The notes below the pieces were generated by a model that did no database searches, was not told where the DNA came from, and worked only from the letters and a program-made list of their open reading frames with translations. A program made the position numbers and the translations under genes. Of a DNA stretch of 36,862 nt, positions 1-7,861 are shown piece by piece; the stretch's first letter is position 1, and the number at the start of each line of letters is the position of its first letter. The DNA is from a virus, in IMG/VR virus record IMGVR_UViG_3300034418_002960, positions 1 to 36,862 of that record. One strand, written 5' to 3'.

Positions 1-124
1 CATGCGATCCGCATGTTGAGACTGCGCCTGCTCCATCAGGTCGTTGTATTCCTGCTGCGTCAAAAGCCGCTGTTCAAGTGCCGCGTTCAGCGTTTCTTGT
101 TGACGCTCGAAAGATGCGATCTGC
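1..124. repeat. Terminal direct repeat, left copy
   Basis: Bases 1-124 are identical to 36739-36862. The reading frame of the tape-measure gene passes through both copies in phase (codon 3-1 corresponds to codon 36741-36739). This is the signature of a circular contig printed with an overlap. A true terminal repeat inside an essential tail gene would be unexpected. Confidence 0.97.
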
Positions 125-1398
125 ATTTCCTCCTGCGTCATGAGGGCATTCTGAACGTTCTCAAGTTGAGCGATCAGAGGATTAGTTTTGCGACCTTTAG
201 CACCAGAAGTTCTTGCAGCCCGATCTCTTTCGGCTCTGCGACCAGAGAAAACTTTTTCAAGGGCTTCTTGTCCCGGCGTCATCGGCAAATCAGCAAGGGC
301 TTCTGGTGGAATTGCCCCAGTCTCAACGCCTCTACGGGCTGCTGCTGCGGCAAATTCTCTAGATGCTGCTGCTGTTTTTGCCGCTGCATTTGCCGCTGCA
401 TCGCCCATGCTATTAAGAGCGGTGACACCCGCACTTGCGGCTCGCAAAACAGCTTCAAGCTGCGCAACGATTTTGGCAATTTCAGGAGGTATTTTTTCAG
501 TTGGAGGAAACATTGCCCGAAGCAATTCAAGAGCTTTAGCTGATTGCTCGGCAACTTCCTCCATGCCTTGTGCTTCGGCCAAACCTCTAAGAGCAGCATC
601 CAATTGAACGGCTTCATTGGCTGACATGCCCATAGCTTTTGCAGCCTCAACAGCCGCAGCACGAGCGGCTTCAACTTTGGCTTCAGCTTCATCAAAAGCT
701 GCGGCATTTGATATGGTGCGCTCACCGAGCGACTGCTGAACTGTATTTAACTCTTGAACAGCTTGGCTATAATCCCTCAATTTACTAGTCACATCATCAA
801 GTGGACCTTGAATTACAGAAACAGCACCGGCCAATCCTTCAAGACCCAATGAAAGAGATGCTTGTGCATTAAGAAGTGCAGCTTGCCGAACTTGTTCTGC
901 AAATTTGCCAAATTCTTCGCGCAAATCTGAAAGAGGCGTCTTGGCGACATTAAATGCTTCCGTGACACCATTTAGAGAACCAATGAAATTTTCAATAGCT
1001 TCATCTGCATCAATAACTTCATTACCAGCCGACTGAAAAGCAAACGCCAGCGCCGGAATACCCACGCCAGCCAGAACACCGGCAACAGCGCCAAGCGCGC
1101 CAAAACCACTCAAAAGCTGCGGAAGCTGCTGCGCGAAGACCGTGCTGGCCCGAGTGCCGCCCTGAAGCTGAACCGCAATATCCTGAAGCTGGAATGACGT
1201 GTTCTGGATTTTGGCTCGCGTTGATCCAGATACGTTCCCAAGACGGGAAAGCCCACCGCTAAAACGGGTCGTGCCAGCCTGCGCTTTGTTGACCTGCGTA
1301 TCAAAGGCCTGAAGCTGCGCCTTGGCCTTGGCAATGTCCGATTGCAGATCGGCGCTGTCGCCGTTGATCTTTACATTAAGGGCTGCGAGTTCCGTCAT
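1..1398 (-). CDS. Tail tape-measure protein, N-terminal 466 residues (continues at 36738)
   Basis: This is the N-terminal three quarters of the tape-measure protein. It sets tail length and passes through the tail tube at DNA ejection. The frame is open from ATG at 1398 to base 1 with no stop and continues in phase at 36738 down to 36286, giving about 616 residues on the circle. The N-terminus is Ala/Gln-rich and predicted helical. A Gly/Ala-rich hydrophobic stretch lies at residues 91-121, followed by long heptad-like helices, as in lambda-type tape measures. At about 0.15 nm per residue the tail would be roughly 90 nm, which is an inference. The start lies inside the frameshifted chaperone extension, and an AAGG about 10 nt upstream may serve as its RBS. 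Confidence 0.9.
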   Translation of the reverse strand, partial: MTELAALNVKINGDSADLQSDIAKAKAQLQAFDTQVNKAQAGTTRFSGGLSRLGNVSGSTRAKIQNTSFQLQDIAVQLQGGTRASTVFAQQLPQLLSGFGALGAVAGVLAGVGIPALAFAFQSAGNEVIDADEAIENFIGSLNGVTEAFNVAKTPLSDLREEFGKFAEQVRQAALLNAQASLSLGLEGLAGAVSVIQGPLDDVTSKLRDYSQAVQELNTVQQSLGERTISNAAAFDEAEAKVEAARAAAVEAAKAMGMSANEAVQLDAALRGLAEAQGMEEVAEQSAKALELLRAMFPPTEKIPPEIAKIVAQLEAVLRAASAGVTALNSMGDAAANAAAKTAAASREFAAAAARRGVETGAIPPEALADLPMTPGQEALEKVFSGRRAERDRAARTSGAKGRKTNPLIAQLENVQNALMTQEEMQIASFERQQETLNAALEQRLLTQQEYNDLMEQAQSQHADRM

Positions 1399-1627
1399 TC
1401 ATCTTCGCCTTATGTCTGGCCCTTGCATCGGCCCATTCAGCCTCTGAGAAACCGCCGCTCTTTGCCTTGCCCTTGGTTATCTCTTCAAGCCGCTTGCCTT
1501 CCTTGATCTTGGCATCTAGTTCCACCCACCAATCACAAACAGGCATATTCCAGAACTCGCTGGGCTGTATCCCCCATGACCGGGCCGCCTGATAAGCATT
1601 CCGCTCAAAGACGGCCCATGTTACTCC
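1376..1627 (-). CDS. Tail assembly chaperone, -1 frameshift extension (G/GT-type)
   Basis: This frame opens just after a TGA at 1642-1640 and has no ATG before position 1546, so it has no usable start of its own. It runs to TAA at 1378-1376. It encodes about 83 residues with the pattern WGIQPSEFW...W near the start, like the short alphaproteobacterial tail chaperones (Phage_TAC families), and ends in a basic helix. It is reached by a -1 shift from the upstream chaperone, giving a fusion of about 207 residues. It overlaps the tape-measure start by 23 nt. Gene order (major tail protein, G, GT, tape measure) matches the lambda arrangement. In lambda-type phages the longer form recruits tail tube subunits to the tape measure. 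Confidence 0.8.
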   Translation of the reverse strand, partial: GVTWAVFERNAYQAARSWGIQPSEFWNMPVCDWWVELDAKIKEGKRLEEITKGKAKSGGFSEAEWADARARHKAKMNDGTRSP

Positions 1628-1632
1628 CCCGA
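1621..1632 (-). promoter_or_regulatory. -1 ribosomal frameshift site (run of five G)
   Basis: On the minus strand the end of the chaperone gene reads TCG GGG GAG TAA. The two frames overlap only between 1639 and 1621. Within that stretch a glycyl-tRNA on GGG can slip back one base and still pair with GGG, and GAG can re-pair as GGA. No other slippery run is present, so this is the natural shift point, two codons before the zero-frame stop. Confidence 0.75.
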
Positions 1633-1998
1633 CGACTTGTCACCATCTGCGCTATCCAGTTCCTGCGACTTCGGCGTGACGATCATCGCAACATAGTCTA
1701 GCGCGATTGACTTGGCCTCAAGAAATCCATTCTCGACAACCATTTCCTGAACCTTGTCCAGAGACATATCGCTGCCAGCCGCCTTCATGCCGATATGCAA
1801 GATCGTCGGCACATTTTTGACGGTGAACTGCCACTTGGGATGATACACTTGACCAATGCCGGATAGCATGGCCTCAATCTGCGCCTCACGCGCAATGGCA
1901 AGTGGATCGCCGACCTTTTCGGAGAGATCGGCGGCGGCAGCGAATGTTGCAGCTAGTTCAAGTTCATGGCCCCCAAAGGAGGCTGTCATTTTACGCAT
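1621..1998 (-). CDS. Tail assembly chaperone (short form)
   Basis: A 125-residue protein between the major tail protein and the tape measure. The N-terminal part (MRKMTASFGGHELELAAT) and the overall size resemble the alphaproteobacterial and gene-transfer-agent tail chaperone family (Phage_TAC_11/GTA gp10-like). In that family the protein coats the tape measure during tail assembly and is absent from the finished virion. An AAGGTG lies 4-5 nt before the ATG. The C-terminus is acidic and serine-rich and ends at the GGGGG slip site, so a minor product continues in the -1 frame to 1376. Confidence 0.82.
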   Translation of the reverse strand: MRKMTASFGGHELELAATFAAAADLSEKVGDPLAIAREAQIEAMLSGIGQVYHPKWQFTVKNVPTILHIGMKAAGSDMSLDKVQEMVVENGFLEAKSIALDYVAMIVTPKSQELDSADGDKSSGE

Positions 1999-2006
1999 AT
2001 CTCACC

Positions 2007-2411
2007 TTATGCCGTCGATGCCGTATAGGTGACAGCGCCGCTCGATTGGAACGTGGCCGAGAACTCGACAGCGCCATCGTGTTCGCCGGTCACTTCGAAC
2101 GATGCAAGATGGAAGGTGCCGCTGACGTTGCCCGGACTGGCCAGCGAGGACGGCAGATCAATTTGCAGCGTCTCGCCCGTGGTCGAAGCGTTGTAGAACT
2201 CTGCCAGCAGAACCTCGTCCGAGGAAATGCCACCGACCGTTACCTCGACCGACTTGACGCCAGGCGTAGCCAGAAGCGTGCGCCAGCCACTGTCGTCGTC
2301 CGTGGTTACATCAACCATTTCGTTGTTATTGGTGACGCCGCGCGTGCGGACACCAACAAGCGTGGAGCTGTCCCAGTCGATGGTCAGCGAACGCCCATTA
2401 AATCCAGCCAT
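2007..2411 (-). CDS. Major tail tube protein, TP901-1 type
   Basis: A 134-residue protein rich in Thr, Ser and Val, with features of the phage major tail protein family (Phage_tail_2, TP901-1 type): start MAGFNGRSLTIDW, a VDVTTDDDSGW segment, and a closing beta-rich FSATFQSSGAVTYT segment. It would polymerise around the tape measure to form the tail tube. A strong AAGGAG lies upstream of the ATG. It sits directly before the chaperone genes and after the DUF3168 protein, the standard order for non-contractile long tails. Confidence 0.88.
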   Translation of the reverse strand: MAGFNGRSLTIDWDSSTLVGVRTRGVTNNNEMVDVTTDDDSGWRTLLATPGVKSVEVTVGGISSDEVLLAEFYNASTTGETLQIDLPSSLASPGNVSGTFHLASFEVTGEHDGAVEFSATFQSSGAVTYTASTA

Positions 2412-2415
2412 GTTT

Positions 2416-2817
2416 TTACTCCTTCTGGATCGTCAGTCTGAACCGCATGACCCCGTGACGTGTTTCGCCATCGGGATCGCGCAGCGTTTCGGAAAACTCG
2501 CACAAGCAGTCTACCACATTATAACCCGCCTTGGATAGACTGCCGCGATTGAGGATGTCATACACCTCGCCCATGATAGCCTTGGTTTCCTTGAAGCCTG
2601 CCGTGCGGCTCCAGATATGCAGGACAAGCGTTACCTCCTTGCCCAGCGTATCGTCCGTATCCCAAGGAGCCGTGCTGTCGTTCCCAATCACGACATACGG
2701 AAAGTTCTGGCGCGGCATTCCTTCCGGCAAATAAGGCACATCGTCATAGACGCCTGCGCTAATGTTGCCATTTAGGGCATCAAAGACGATCTCTTGAGCG
2801 ACGGTCTCGAAACTCAT
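2416..2817 (-). CDS. Tail terminator/completion protein, DUF3168 family
   Basis: 133 residues. The FPYVVIGNDS segment, a following TLVLHIWSR strand and a helix ending in VYDILN are characteristic of DUF3168. Members of that family sit at the head-proximal end of siphovirus tails and stop tube polymerisation. The start codon overlaps the stop of the HK97 gp10-like gene as ATGA, so the two are translationally coupled. Position between the gp10-like protein and the major tail protein supports the call. Confidence 0.85.
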   Translation of the reverse strand: MSFETVAQEIVFDALNGNISAGVYDDVPYLPEGMPRQNFPYVVIGNDSTAPWDTDDTLGKEVTLVLHIWSRTAGFKETKAIMGEVYDILNRGSLSKAGYNVVDCLCEFSETLRDPDGETRHGVMRFRLTIQKE

Positions 2818-3293
2818 ATCCGCGCCTCCAGCCTGGCCTTGAGTTCTCTAGCCACACCTTCTGCCGCCTTGCGGAAACTGCGCTCAAGCCAAGGCCTTGC
2901 TTCCATGCGGGATGTGCCGAACTCCAGATAAGCGCCATAGATGATATTCGTGCCAACCTTGGCCTGCATTTTGGCTGGGGTGGCGAGGATCATATCCACA
3001 TTGCTGGCAAGACGGCCTGTGTCGCTCATGGGATATTCATCAGGTGCAGAGGCTGTATGTGGCACACGAGGCTCACCTTTGCGCAAGCGCCCTTGGCTAT
3101 CGGTCCAAAAATATGTGTCGTAAGTCCGACCACTTGCCGGGCCGCGCTGAATGCCCCTCACGGCCTCCTGCTGTGTATCCATCGCCACGTCGTTGATCGT
3201 GTCCATGATTACATCATCGCCCAATTCGCCGAGCCGCTTGAAGTCAGCGAAAAGATCGTCCAGCCCTTCAAGTTTGATTTCCACACGGCTCAT
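2814..3293 (-). CDS. HK97 gp10-like head-tail connector protein
   Basis: 159 residues from ATG at 3293, chosen because it forms an ATGA overlap with the preceding gene; the in-frame 3329 start would add 12 poor residues. The N-terminal IKLEGLDDLFADFKRLGE helix and the C-terminal GAYLEFGTSRMEARPWLERSF stretch are the two hallmarks of the HK97-gp10/morphogenesis family. The middle contains TASAPDEYPMSDTGRLASNV, also typical (the PG..TG.L pattern). It acts at the head-tail joint or in tail completion. Confidence 0.9.
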   Translation of the reverse strand: MSRVEIKLEGLDDLFADFKRLGELGDDVIMDTINDVAMDTQQEAVRGIQRGPASGRTYDTYFWTDSQGRLRKGEPRVPHTASAPDEYPMSDTGRLASNVDMILATPAKMQAKVGTNIIYGAYLEFGTSRMEARPWLERSFRKAAEGVARELKARLEARI

Positions 3294-3652
3294 GACGGCG
3301 CGCCTTCTGACAGCATCAATTCCAGCCACTCGCCCGCATCATCCACGTCAATCACCGCCGTGATATTGTAAGTCCGTCCGCGATAGGTCACGCGATCCGC
3401 AGCGCTGTAATATGGTGCGCCGTTCACATCGCCCCGGAAACGGATCACAGCCCGCACTGACAGGCTCGGCGATACCCTCATGGCCTGCACCCGCTCAGAG
3501 CCGCTCATGGGCTTCCACAACGCCCATACAGCGTCTCCTGCACTCCACGTCTCTGTCCAGCCGCCCATGCCATCACCGGCCTGCGTCTTGCGCTGGATCG
3601 TAATGCGGCTTTTAAGCTGGCGAGCCGAGTATTTGGAGCAGCAGTTTACCAT
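3290..3652 (-). CDS. Head closure protein, SPP1 gp16/HK97 adaptor type
   Basis: 120 residues. After a basic N-terminus it has SRITIQRKTQAGDGMGGWTE, VWALWKPMSGSE and, near the end, DRVTYRGRTYNITAVID. This is the pattern of the small beta-barrel Phage_H_T_join family, which closes the portal channel after packaging. Its ATG overlaps the end of the upstream connector gene, and its TGA overlaps the next ATG. No clear Shine-Dalgarno is visible, consistent with coupled translation. Confidence 0.85.
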   Translation of the reverse strand: MVNCCSKYSARQLKSRITIQRKTQAGDGMGGWTETWSAGDAVWALWKPMSGSERVQAMRVSPSLSVRAVIRFRGDVNGAPYYSAADRVTYRGRTYNITAVIDVDDAGEWLELMLSEGAPS

Positions 3653-4284
3653 GCGAGTTCGTCGGCCCGACGATAAGGCGCGAGCAGACGCCTGATCTCA
3701 TCTGTCATGCCTTCGCAGCCATCATATAGCTGCTCAACATAACGCCGGATGGCCTCACGAATAGGAGCCGGGATCGTGGCATATGTGTAGCCCGCAACAT
3801 AAGTCACTTGCACCGCATCTTGCGCCCGAAGATCGGATGGCCATACCTCGCCTTCATTCAAATAGATGCGCCCGCTTTGCAGATCGACTTGATACTTGGA
3901 TGCGCTGAACGTGCTGGCATTGTTGCCTCGATCATAGGTCACAACGCTAGTCACGCTTTGCAGCACCGGAAACGGCAGATCAAGCGTCTCACCGCCGCCC
4001 AAAACATAGGGAACGCTTGCCGTATGAACGCCCGGACCAAGCGCCAGCAGCCGGTCATCAGCGCCAGCATAGGCAAATCCATCCGCCTTGAATACGAATG
4101 TCTCGGTCAGAATAGCGCGGCGAAGATATTGCTTTACCGCATCGGTCGCAGTTTGAATATATGAAACGATGACAGCATCATCTGCATCCGTATCAACGCG
4201 CAAAAATGCCTTCATATCAGAAAGCCCAATCGCCAATTCATTTGACGTTTGGGTGACAGATACGGATTTACGATTGAACCTCAT
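3646..4284 (-). CDS. Head-tail connector/adaptor protein (gp6-like)
   Basis: About 212 residues from ATG at 4284, which has a GAGG 9 nt upstream; an ATG at 4293 and a TTG at 4299 are less likely. The N-terminal LSDMKAFLRVDTDADDAVIV followed by an ATDAVKQYLRR helix is the Phage_connect_1 signature of HK97 gp6-type adaptors that ring the portal. The middle is beta-rich and variable, and the C-terminus returns to helix (IPAPIREAIRRYVEQLYDG). It overlaps the genes on both sides. Confidence 0.85.
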   Translation of the reverse strand: MRFNRKSVSVTQTSNELAIGLSDMKAFLRVDTDADDAVIVSYIQTATDAVKQYLRRAILTETFVFKADGFAYAGADDRLLALGPGVHTASVPYVLGGGETLDLPFPVLQSVTSVVTYDRGNNASTFSASKYQVDLQSGRIYLNEGEVWPSDLRAQDAVQVTYVAGYTYATIPAPIREAIRRYVEQLYDGCEGMTDEIRRLLAPYRRADELAW

Positions 4285-4435
4285 CAGCCTCATCCTCAAC
4301 GGTCGCTATTTTTATGGCTGCTTTAACTTCGCGCAAGAGATCGGATTTGTTGCTTTTAGCAATCTCGCGCCAACGCGGTTTGATAACATCAAGCGCGGCC
4401 TCGGCTGCCGTCAAAATCTGATTATCATCCATCAT
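4268..4435 (-). CDS. Small helical protein, unknown function
   Basis: 55 residues (MMDDNQILTAAEAALD...), largely helical and highly charged, ending EDEADEVQS. The ATG at 4435 overlaps the end of the preceding gene. Upstream in-frame codons extend to 4525 but would overlap that gene much further. It lies in the head-completion block. I do not recognise a family. The conserved position and tight coupling make it a real gene, perhaps a small structural or assembly factor. Confidence 0.6.
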   Translation of the reverse strand: MMDDNQILTAAEAALDVIKPRWREIAKSNKSDLLREVKAAIKIATVEDEADEVQS

Positions 4436-4643
4436 TCTGCACCTTTCTTGGACGGCCTCGTTTGGCCTTGTTTTCCGGCGCTGCCGAAATAGCTTTATTG
4501 ACGATTTCACATGCTCCGGCATCAATCAGAATACGCAGCAGATCATCATTGACGTGATGTGTTGAGCCTTCCGACCACATTTCGGCAAACATTCCAGTCG
4601 GCGCGACCGGATGCGTGCGAAGCATTTTGATTTCCGTCGTCAT
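4425..4643 (-). CDS. Small protein of the head operon, unknown function
   Basis: 72 residues. The central segment (MFAEMWSEGSTHHVNDDLLRILIDAGACEIV) looks like the short proteins often found next to head decoration genes in siphoviruses, which carry a 'V.D..A..LI..G.A' helix. The C-terminus is a basic tail (KAKRGRPRKVQ) with an AT-hook-like GRPRK. It starts by ATGA overlap with the 191-residue structural gene and overlaps the next small gene. Function unknown. Confidence 0.65.
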   Translation of the reverse strand: MTTEIKMLRTHPVAPTGMFAEMWSEGSTHHVNDDLLRILIDAGACEIVNKAISAAPENKAKRGRPRKVQNDG

Positions 4644-5215
4644 GGGCTGTGCGTCCTTTGCAGCATGATTGCCTTGTTCCAGACGCTAACATTTTCGGAA
4701 CAACTGATAAAGAACCTCGCGCCATACTGGGCGAATGGTCCCGTCACGAACAGGGTGCCGTTGAAAAACAGAAAGTCTTCCACACCGCTGCCCTTGGTCA
4801 GCGCGCGACGATCCCGCGCAATTATCGTGCTGTAATCCGAGCCAATCCCCACGTCGATCTCGGCGAATGTCGCCGTGCTGGTGGCCTTGCTGATCTGAAA
4901 CGTCAGGTTGATGTTGTAGGCTTCGCCAATGGCAAAAGGCTGGAGCGTGCTGCCGCCGAATATATCCAGAGGAATTCCGCGCTTGTAGTCAGTCGTTGTT
5001 CCCGAACCCTCGCCATCAATAGTAACATGCGTCAGGGTGTCGGCTGTGATGCTTTGCTTGTTATCGGATGTATGCGTGGCATCTTCAAAGTAGAGCCAGC
5101 CGCCATCGTATTTCGTGCGGCGCTCTTCGCCACTATCCAAGCGAATAAGCATATCCGCCGCGCGCTTGTTGTCTTCCGTGGCTTCAGGGATGCTATCCCA
5201 CTGGATATTCGTCAT
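4640..5215 (-). CDS. Putative virion surface protein, jelly-roll-like
   Basis: 191 residues from ATG at 5215; the 5218 codon is TTG and falls in the GGGGGTTTTG leader. The sequence is beta-rich with alternating hydrophobic strands (INLTFQISKATSTATFAEIDVGIG, then FFNGTLFVTGPFAQYGARFFISC). Placement next to the capsid and small decoration gene suggests a head fibre, decoration or other surface protein. The strand pattern resembles C1q-like or jelly-roll modules, but that is a visual impression, not a firm match. Confidence 0.6.
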   Translation of the reverse strand: MTNIQWDSIPEATEDNKRAADMLIRLDSGEERRTKYDGGWLYFEDATHTSDNKQSITADTLTHVTIDGEGSGTTTDYKRGIPLDIFGGSTLQPFAIGEAYNINLTFQISKATSTATFAEIDVGIGSDYSTIIARDRRALTKGSGVEDFLFFNGTLFVTGPFAQYGARFFISCSENVSVWNKAIMLQRTHSP

Positions 5216-5238
5216 CAAAACCCCCTGCGCTTATGAAA

Positions 5239-5260
5239 GGGACCGAGAGAACCCGGCCCC
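5239..5260 (-). terminator. Candidate terminator/attenuator after the capsid genes
   Basis: An inverted repeat (GGGACCG at 5239-5245, CGGCCCC at 5254-5260, one G-T pair, 8-nt loop) lies in the only sizeable gap between the decoration and downstream head genes. On the minus strand it is followed by TTTCAT, a weak U-run. It could lower expression of downstream connector genes relative to the abundant capsid genes. Confidence 0.45.
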
Positions 5261-5269
5261 TCGCTAAGA

Positions 5270-5719
5270 TCAGGTAGCAGCCGTGCCGCTGTCGATGGTG
5301 GCCGAGGCCATCACCGCGCCCTTGTCCTTGCGGGCGTGGACGGTCACAGCAGCATTAGTGCCGGTCGTGCCGGTGGCAACGATCCGCACATAACGCTTCT
5401 CGCCGCGATAGCCGATGGTGCCGACGAAGGTATCATCGTCGGTATCAGCCGTGACGGTCAGGTCACTTTCAGCGCCGATCAGGTCAGCATCGGCCACAGC
5501 GGTTGCGTCTGCCGCCGCCGTGGTGTCGCTTTCCTGAACTTCAAACGAGAAGCCCGAAGCCGTGCCTGCATCGGTGACAGTGCCGGTCGATACGCTGAAC
5601 GTCAGCGCCTCCCAGCCCTGCATGTCGATCCAGTCGCCAGCAGCAGGCGTTGCGCCGCTCAGTGTTGCCGAGAGGGCGAGGCCCATTTCGGCATTGTTGC
5701 GCATGTCAAACATAGCCAT
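5270..5719 (-). CDS. Putative head decoration/stabilisation protein
   Basis: 149 residues, very rich in Ala, Thr, Asp and Gly and predicted all-beta. It lies immediately downstream of the capsid gene with a good GGAGGG. The middle (FSFEVQESDTTAAADATAV, then GYRGEKRYVRIVATGTTG) has a two-sheet look common to small proteins encoded beside HK97-type capsids. No specific family was recognised. Position and composition favour a decoration protein made in stoichiometric amounts. Confidence 0.65.
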   Translation of the reverse strand: MAMFDMRNNAEMGLALSATLSGATPAAGDWIDMQGWEALTFSVSTGTVTDAGTASGFSFEVQESDTTAAADATAVADADLIGAESDLTVTADTDDDTFVGTIGYRGEKRYVRIVATGTTGTNAAVTVHARKDKGAVMASATIDSGTAAT

Positions 5720-5733
5720 AGTTCATGCCCTCC

Positions 5734-6957
5734 TTAGGTCGAGACTTTGCCGATGGCGATTGCATCGAAGCTGGTCACATCCCCGCCAACGCGCTGCGTC
5801 GTGTAGTAGGTCACGAAGCCTTTGTTGGAGTAGGGATCACGCAGCACCTGAAGACCAACACGATCAACGATGGTGTAGGCCTGGCTGAAGTCGGCATAGA
5901 CGATTGCCAGAGCCGATGAGGCAACAGCAGGCATGTCATCCATGAAGATGACCGGCTTGCCGAGAAGCTGCATGGACGCTTGACCATCGCGGAGCAGAAC
6001 CGGGCTGAAGAAGTAGTTGTCGCTACCCTTCAGTTGCAGTGCCGCGCCGAACGTGGTGCGCTTCATGCCCCAGACTGCGCCCGGCTGGTAAGCCTCTTTC
6101 AGCGCATTCTGAACGTCGATAAGACCATCCGCAGTCAGCGCCGAGGCATCGCCCATTGCGACCTGGTTGATCTTGCCACGCTCGTAAGTGCCCGAGACAG
6201 CCTGAGCCGGATAGGTCAGGAAGCCGCGCGGCTGGCCGACGCCGGTGCCGTTGACGAACGCGGTATTCTGCGTGCGTGCGAACTTGTCGGCGACTTTGCC
6301 CGAGAGCCATGCTTCAACGTCGAGATAGGCATCTTCGATCATCTCGGTCGTCATGCGCGGATCGGCTTCGATCTTGTGCGCGGCGATGACCTTCTGACCA
6401 AGCTGCGGCGTGTCGGTCTGACCGCCCGATGCACCTTCACCGACCCAACGTGCGCCAGCTTCATCGTCATCAATCAGGATGTCGATGGACTTGGAGCCAG
6501 TGCGCTCGATGTTTGCCACACCGCGCAGCGGCGAGGTTTCGAAGATGCGCGTCACGATGGTTTGCGACAGTTCCGGGCGCACCAGATAGCCGCCGTCAGG
6601 GTTCACGTCCGTAGACATGGCCTTGACTTCGACGCCTTCCGAACCGGCTTTGAAGCCAGCAGGCAGGGTGCCGTAAGCCATGTATTCGCGGAAAGCGTCA
6701 CGATGCTTGGCTTCCATTTCGGCGTCGGCTTCCTTGCCTTCACCGCCGGGGCGCTTCATCGCAGCTTCCAGCTTGGCTTGCTTCGACTGCATCTCTGCCA
6801 TCTTGGCAGTGATTTCGTCGGCCATCTTCTGGTGCTTTTCTTCAGTCACAACGTCTTTAGGCGCGTCAGCCTTGAGCGCGTCGATCTCCGAACGCAGCTC
6901 GGTCAGGGTCGGGTTGATCTTCTCAACAAGCCCTTTGATTTCTGCAAAGTCAGACAT
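5734..6957 (-). CDS. Major capsid protein, HK97 fold
   Basis: 407 residues. Residues 1 to about 112 form a charged coiled-coil scaffold (delta domain) rich in Glu/Lys. The mature part begins near KAMSTDVNPDGGYLVRPEL, the usual HK97-family junction. Further signatures are TSPLRGVANIERTGS, RWVGEGA and GVGQPRGFLTYPA, with a C-terminal DPYSNKGFVTYYTTQRVGGD. The gene starts with AGGAGG inside the end of the protease gene. The delta domain would be removed by the adjacent protease during prohead maturation. Confidence 0.97.
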   Translation of the reverse strand: MSDFAEIKGLVEKINPTLTELRSEIDALKADAPKDVVTEEKHQKMADEITAKMAEMQSKQAKLEAAMKRPGGEGKEADAEMEAKHRDAFREYMAYGTLPAGFKAGSEGVEVKAMSTDVNPDGGYLVRPELSQTIVTRIFETSPLRGVANIERTGSKSIDILIDDDEAGARWVGEGASGGQTDTPQLGQKVIAAHKIEADPRMTTEMIEDAYLDVEAWLSGKVADKFARTQNTAFVNGTGVGQPRGFLTYPAQAVSGTYERGKINQVAMGDASALTADGLIDVQNALKEAYQPGAVWGMKRTTFGAALQLKGSDNYFFSPVLLRDGQASMQLLGKPVIFMDDMPAVASSALAIVYADFSQAYTIVDRVGLQVLRDPYSNKGFVTYYTTQRVGGDVTSFDAIAIGKVST

Positions 6958-7771
6958 TCCGTCCTCCTATGTTATGCAGGGTTTCAGTGAGTAGCTTTTT
7001 GAGTTCGTCAACGTCCCGTTGATCCTGCTCAGGAAGACCGGTGTCTGCATCCCGCAGAACCTCCGACCGCCCTTTCCATGCGCCGCTCGCCATGGCCTTA
7101 GCCATGCGGTTCGAGTAGCCCATATTCTTGAACGTGCGCTCGATCTGGCGCTCCGTTATGTCTTCGGATTTCATGGCATAGATGTTGGCCAATTCGTTCA
7201 TGGGGAACGTGACAACAGACGTTTCCCAGAGGTCCAGCTTGGTCAGCTTGCGCGCGCCAGCATCCATGTCCATTTCGTATTCTTGGGTGCGATAGCCGAT
7301 AGACAGCCCTTCGATAGCGCCCATCTTGACCAGCGCGGCGACCTCGGCCCCTTTGGCCGCCTTCTTGCTGATCCGGCCCTTTTGAAAGAGGCCGTTTTCA
7401 TCCTCGCGCATTTCATCCCATGCCCCGATGGGCTGCGAAGGATCGTGCTGCCAGAGCATCTTGGGCTTGCGGCCTCGCGCAATGCACTCCTTGAACGCGC
7501 CAGGCATGATGATGTCGCCGCCGCTGTCCATGTTGCCGAAGACAGCGCCATAGCCAGAGACAATCAAATAATCGTCGTTCTCGTCCTCGGCCTTGACTTC
7601 CAGCGTTGCCAGCTTGGTTTCCAGAACCTCGCCTGCGTCCTTCTGCGTCCACTTGGATGCGCAGACGGCGAAGCGTTGATCCATTTCCGGGAAGTCACGG
7701 GCCTGTTCAGCATCGCCCATGCAACGCTTGATCCAGTCCGCACGGTTTTCACCTGCTCGCGGTGTCGGCAT
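6950..7771 (-). CDS. Prohead maturation protease, HK97 (U35/S78) family
   Basis: 273 residues from ATG at 7771 (GGAG 6 nt upstream). Residues 1-42 carry a small extra module (MPTPRAGENRADWIKRCMGD) seen ahead of many phage proteases. The protease core has SGYGAVFGNMDSGGDIIMPG, the catalytic His109 in LWQHDPSQPIG and the catalytic Ser157 in GAIEGLSIGYR. The C-terminus is helical and charged. It would cleave the capsid delta domain. It overlaps the capsid start. Confidence 0.95.
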   Translation of the reverse strand: MPTPRAGENRADWIKRCMGDAEQARDFPEMDQRFAVCASKWTQKDAGEVLETKLATLEVKAEDENDDYLIVSGYGAVFGNMDSGGDIIMPGAFKECIARGRKPKMLWQHDPSQPIGAWDEMREDENGLFQKGRISKKAAKGAEVAALVKMGAIEGLSIGYRTQEYEMDMDAGARKLTKLDLWETSVVTFPMNELANIYAMKSEDITERQIERTFKNMGYSNRMAKAMASGAWKGRSEVLRDADTGLPEQDQRDVDELKKLLTETLHNIGGRNV

Positions 7772-7861
7772 AGAAAACTCCATCTATGGGCCTCGGACGC
7801 TTCACAGCGGCCTTTGCAAAGAATATAGCAGCAAATTGCAAACTTGGAAAGTAGGGGCCTT

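Noticed and set aside
13-607. Two + strand open frames over the tape-measure gene
   Set aside because: They are antisense shadows of the long minus-strand tape-measure frame; sequence is low-complexity (Cys/Arg or Ala runs) with no RBS or family pattern.
279-725. A 148-residue minus frame inside the tape measure
   Set aside because: Different frame from the long open tape-measure frame, Leu/Lys/Gln-biased, no RBS; a shadow.
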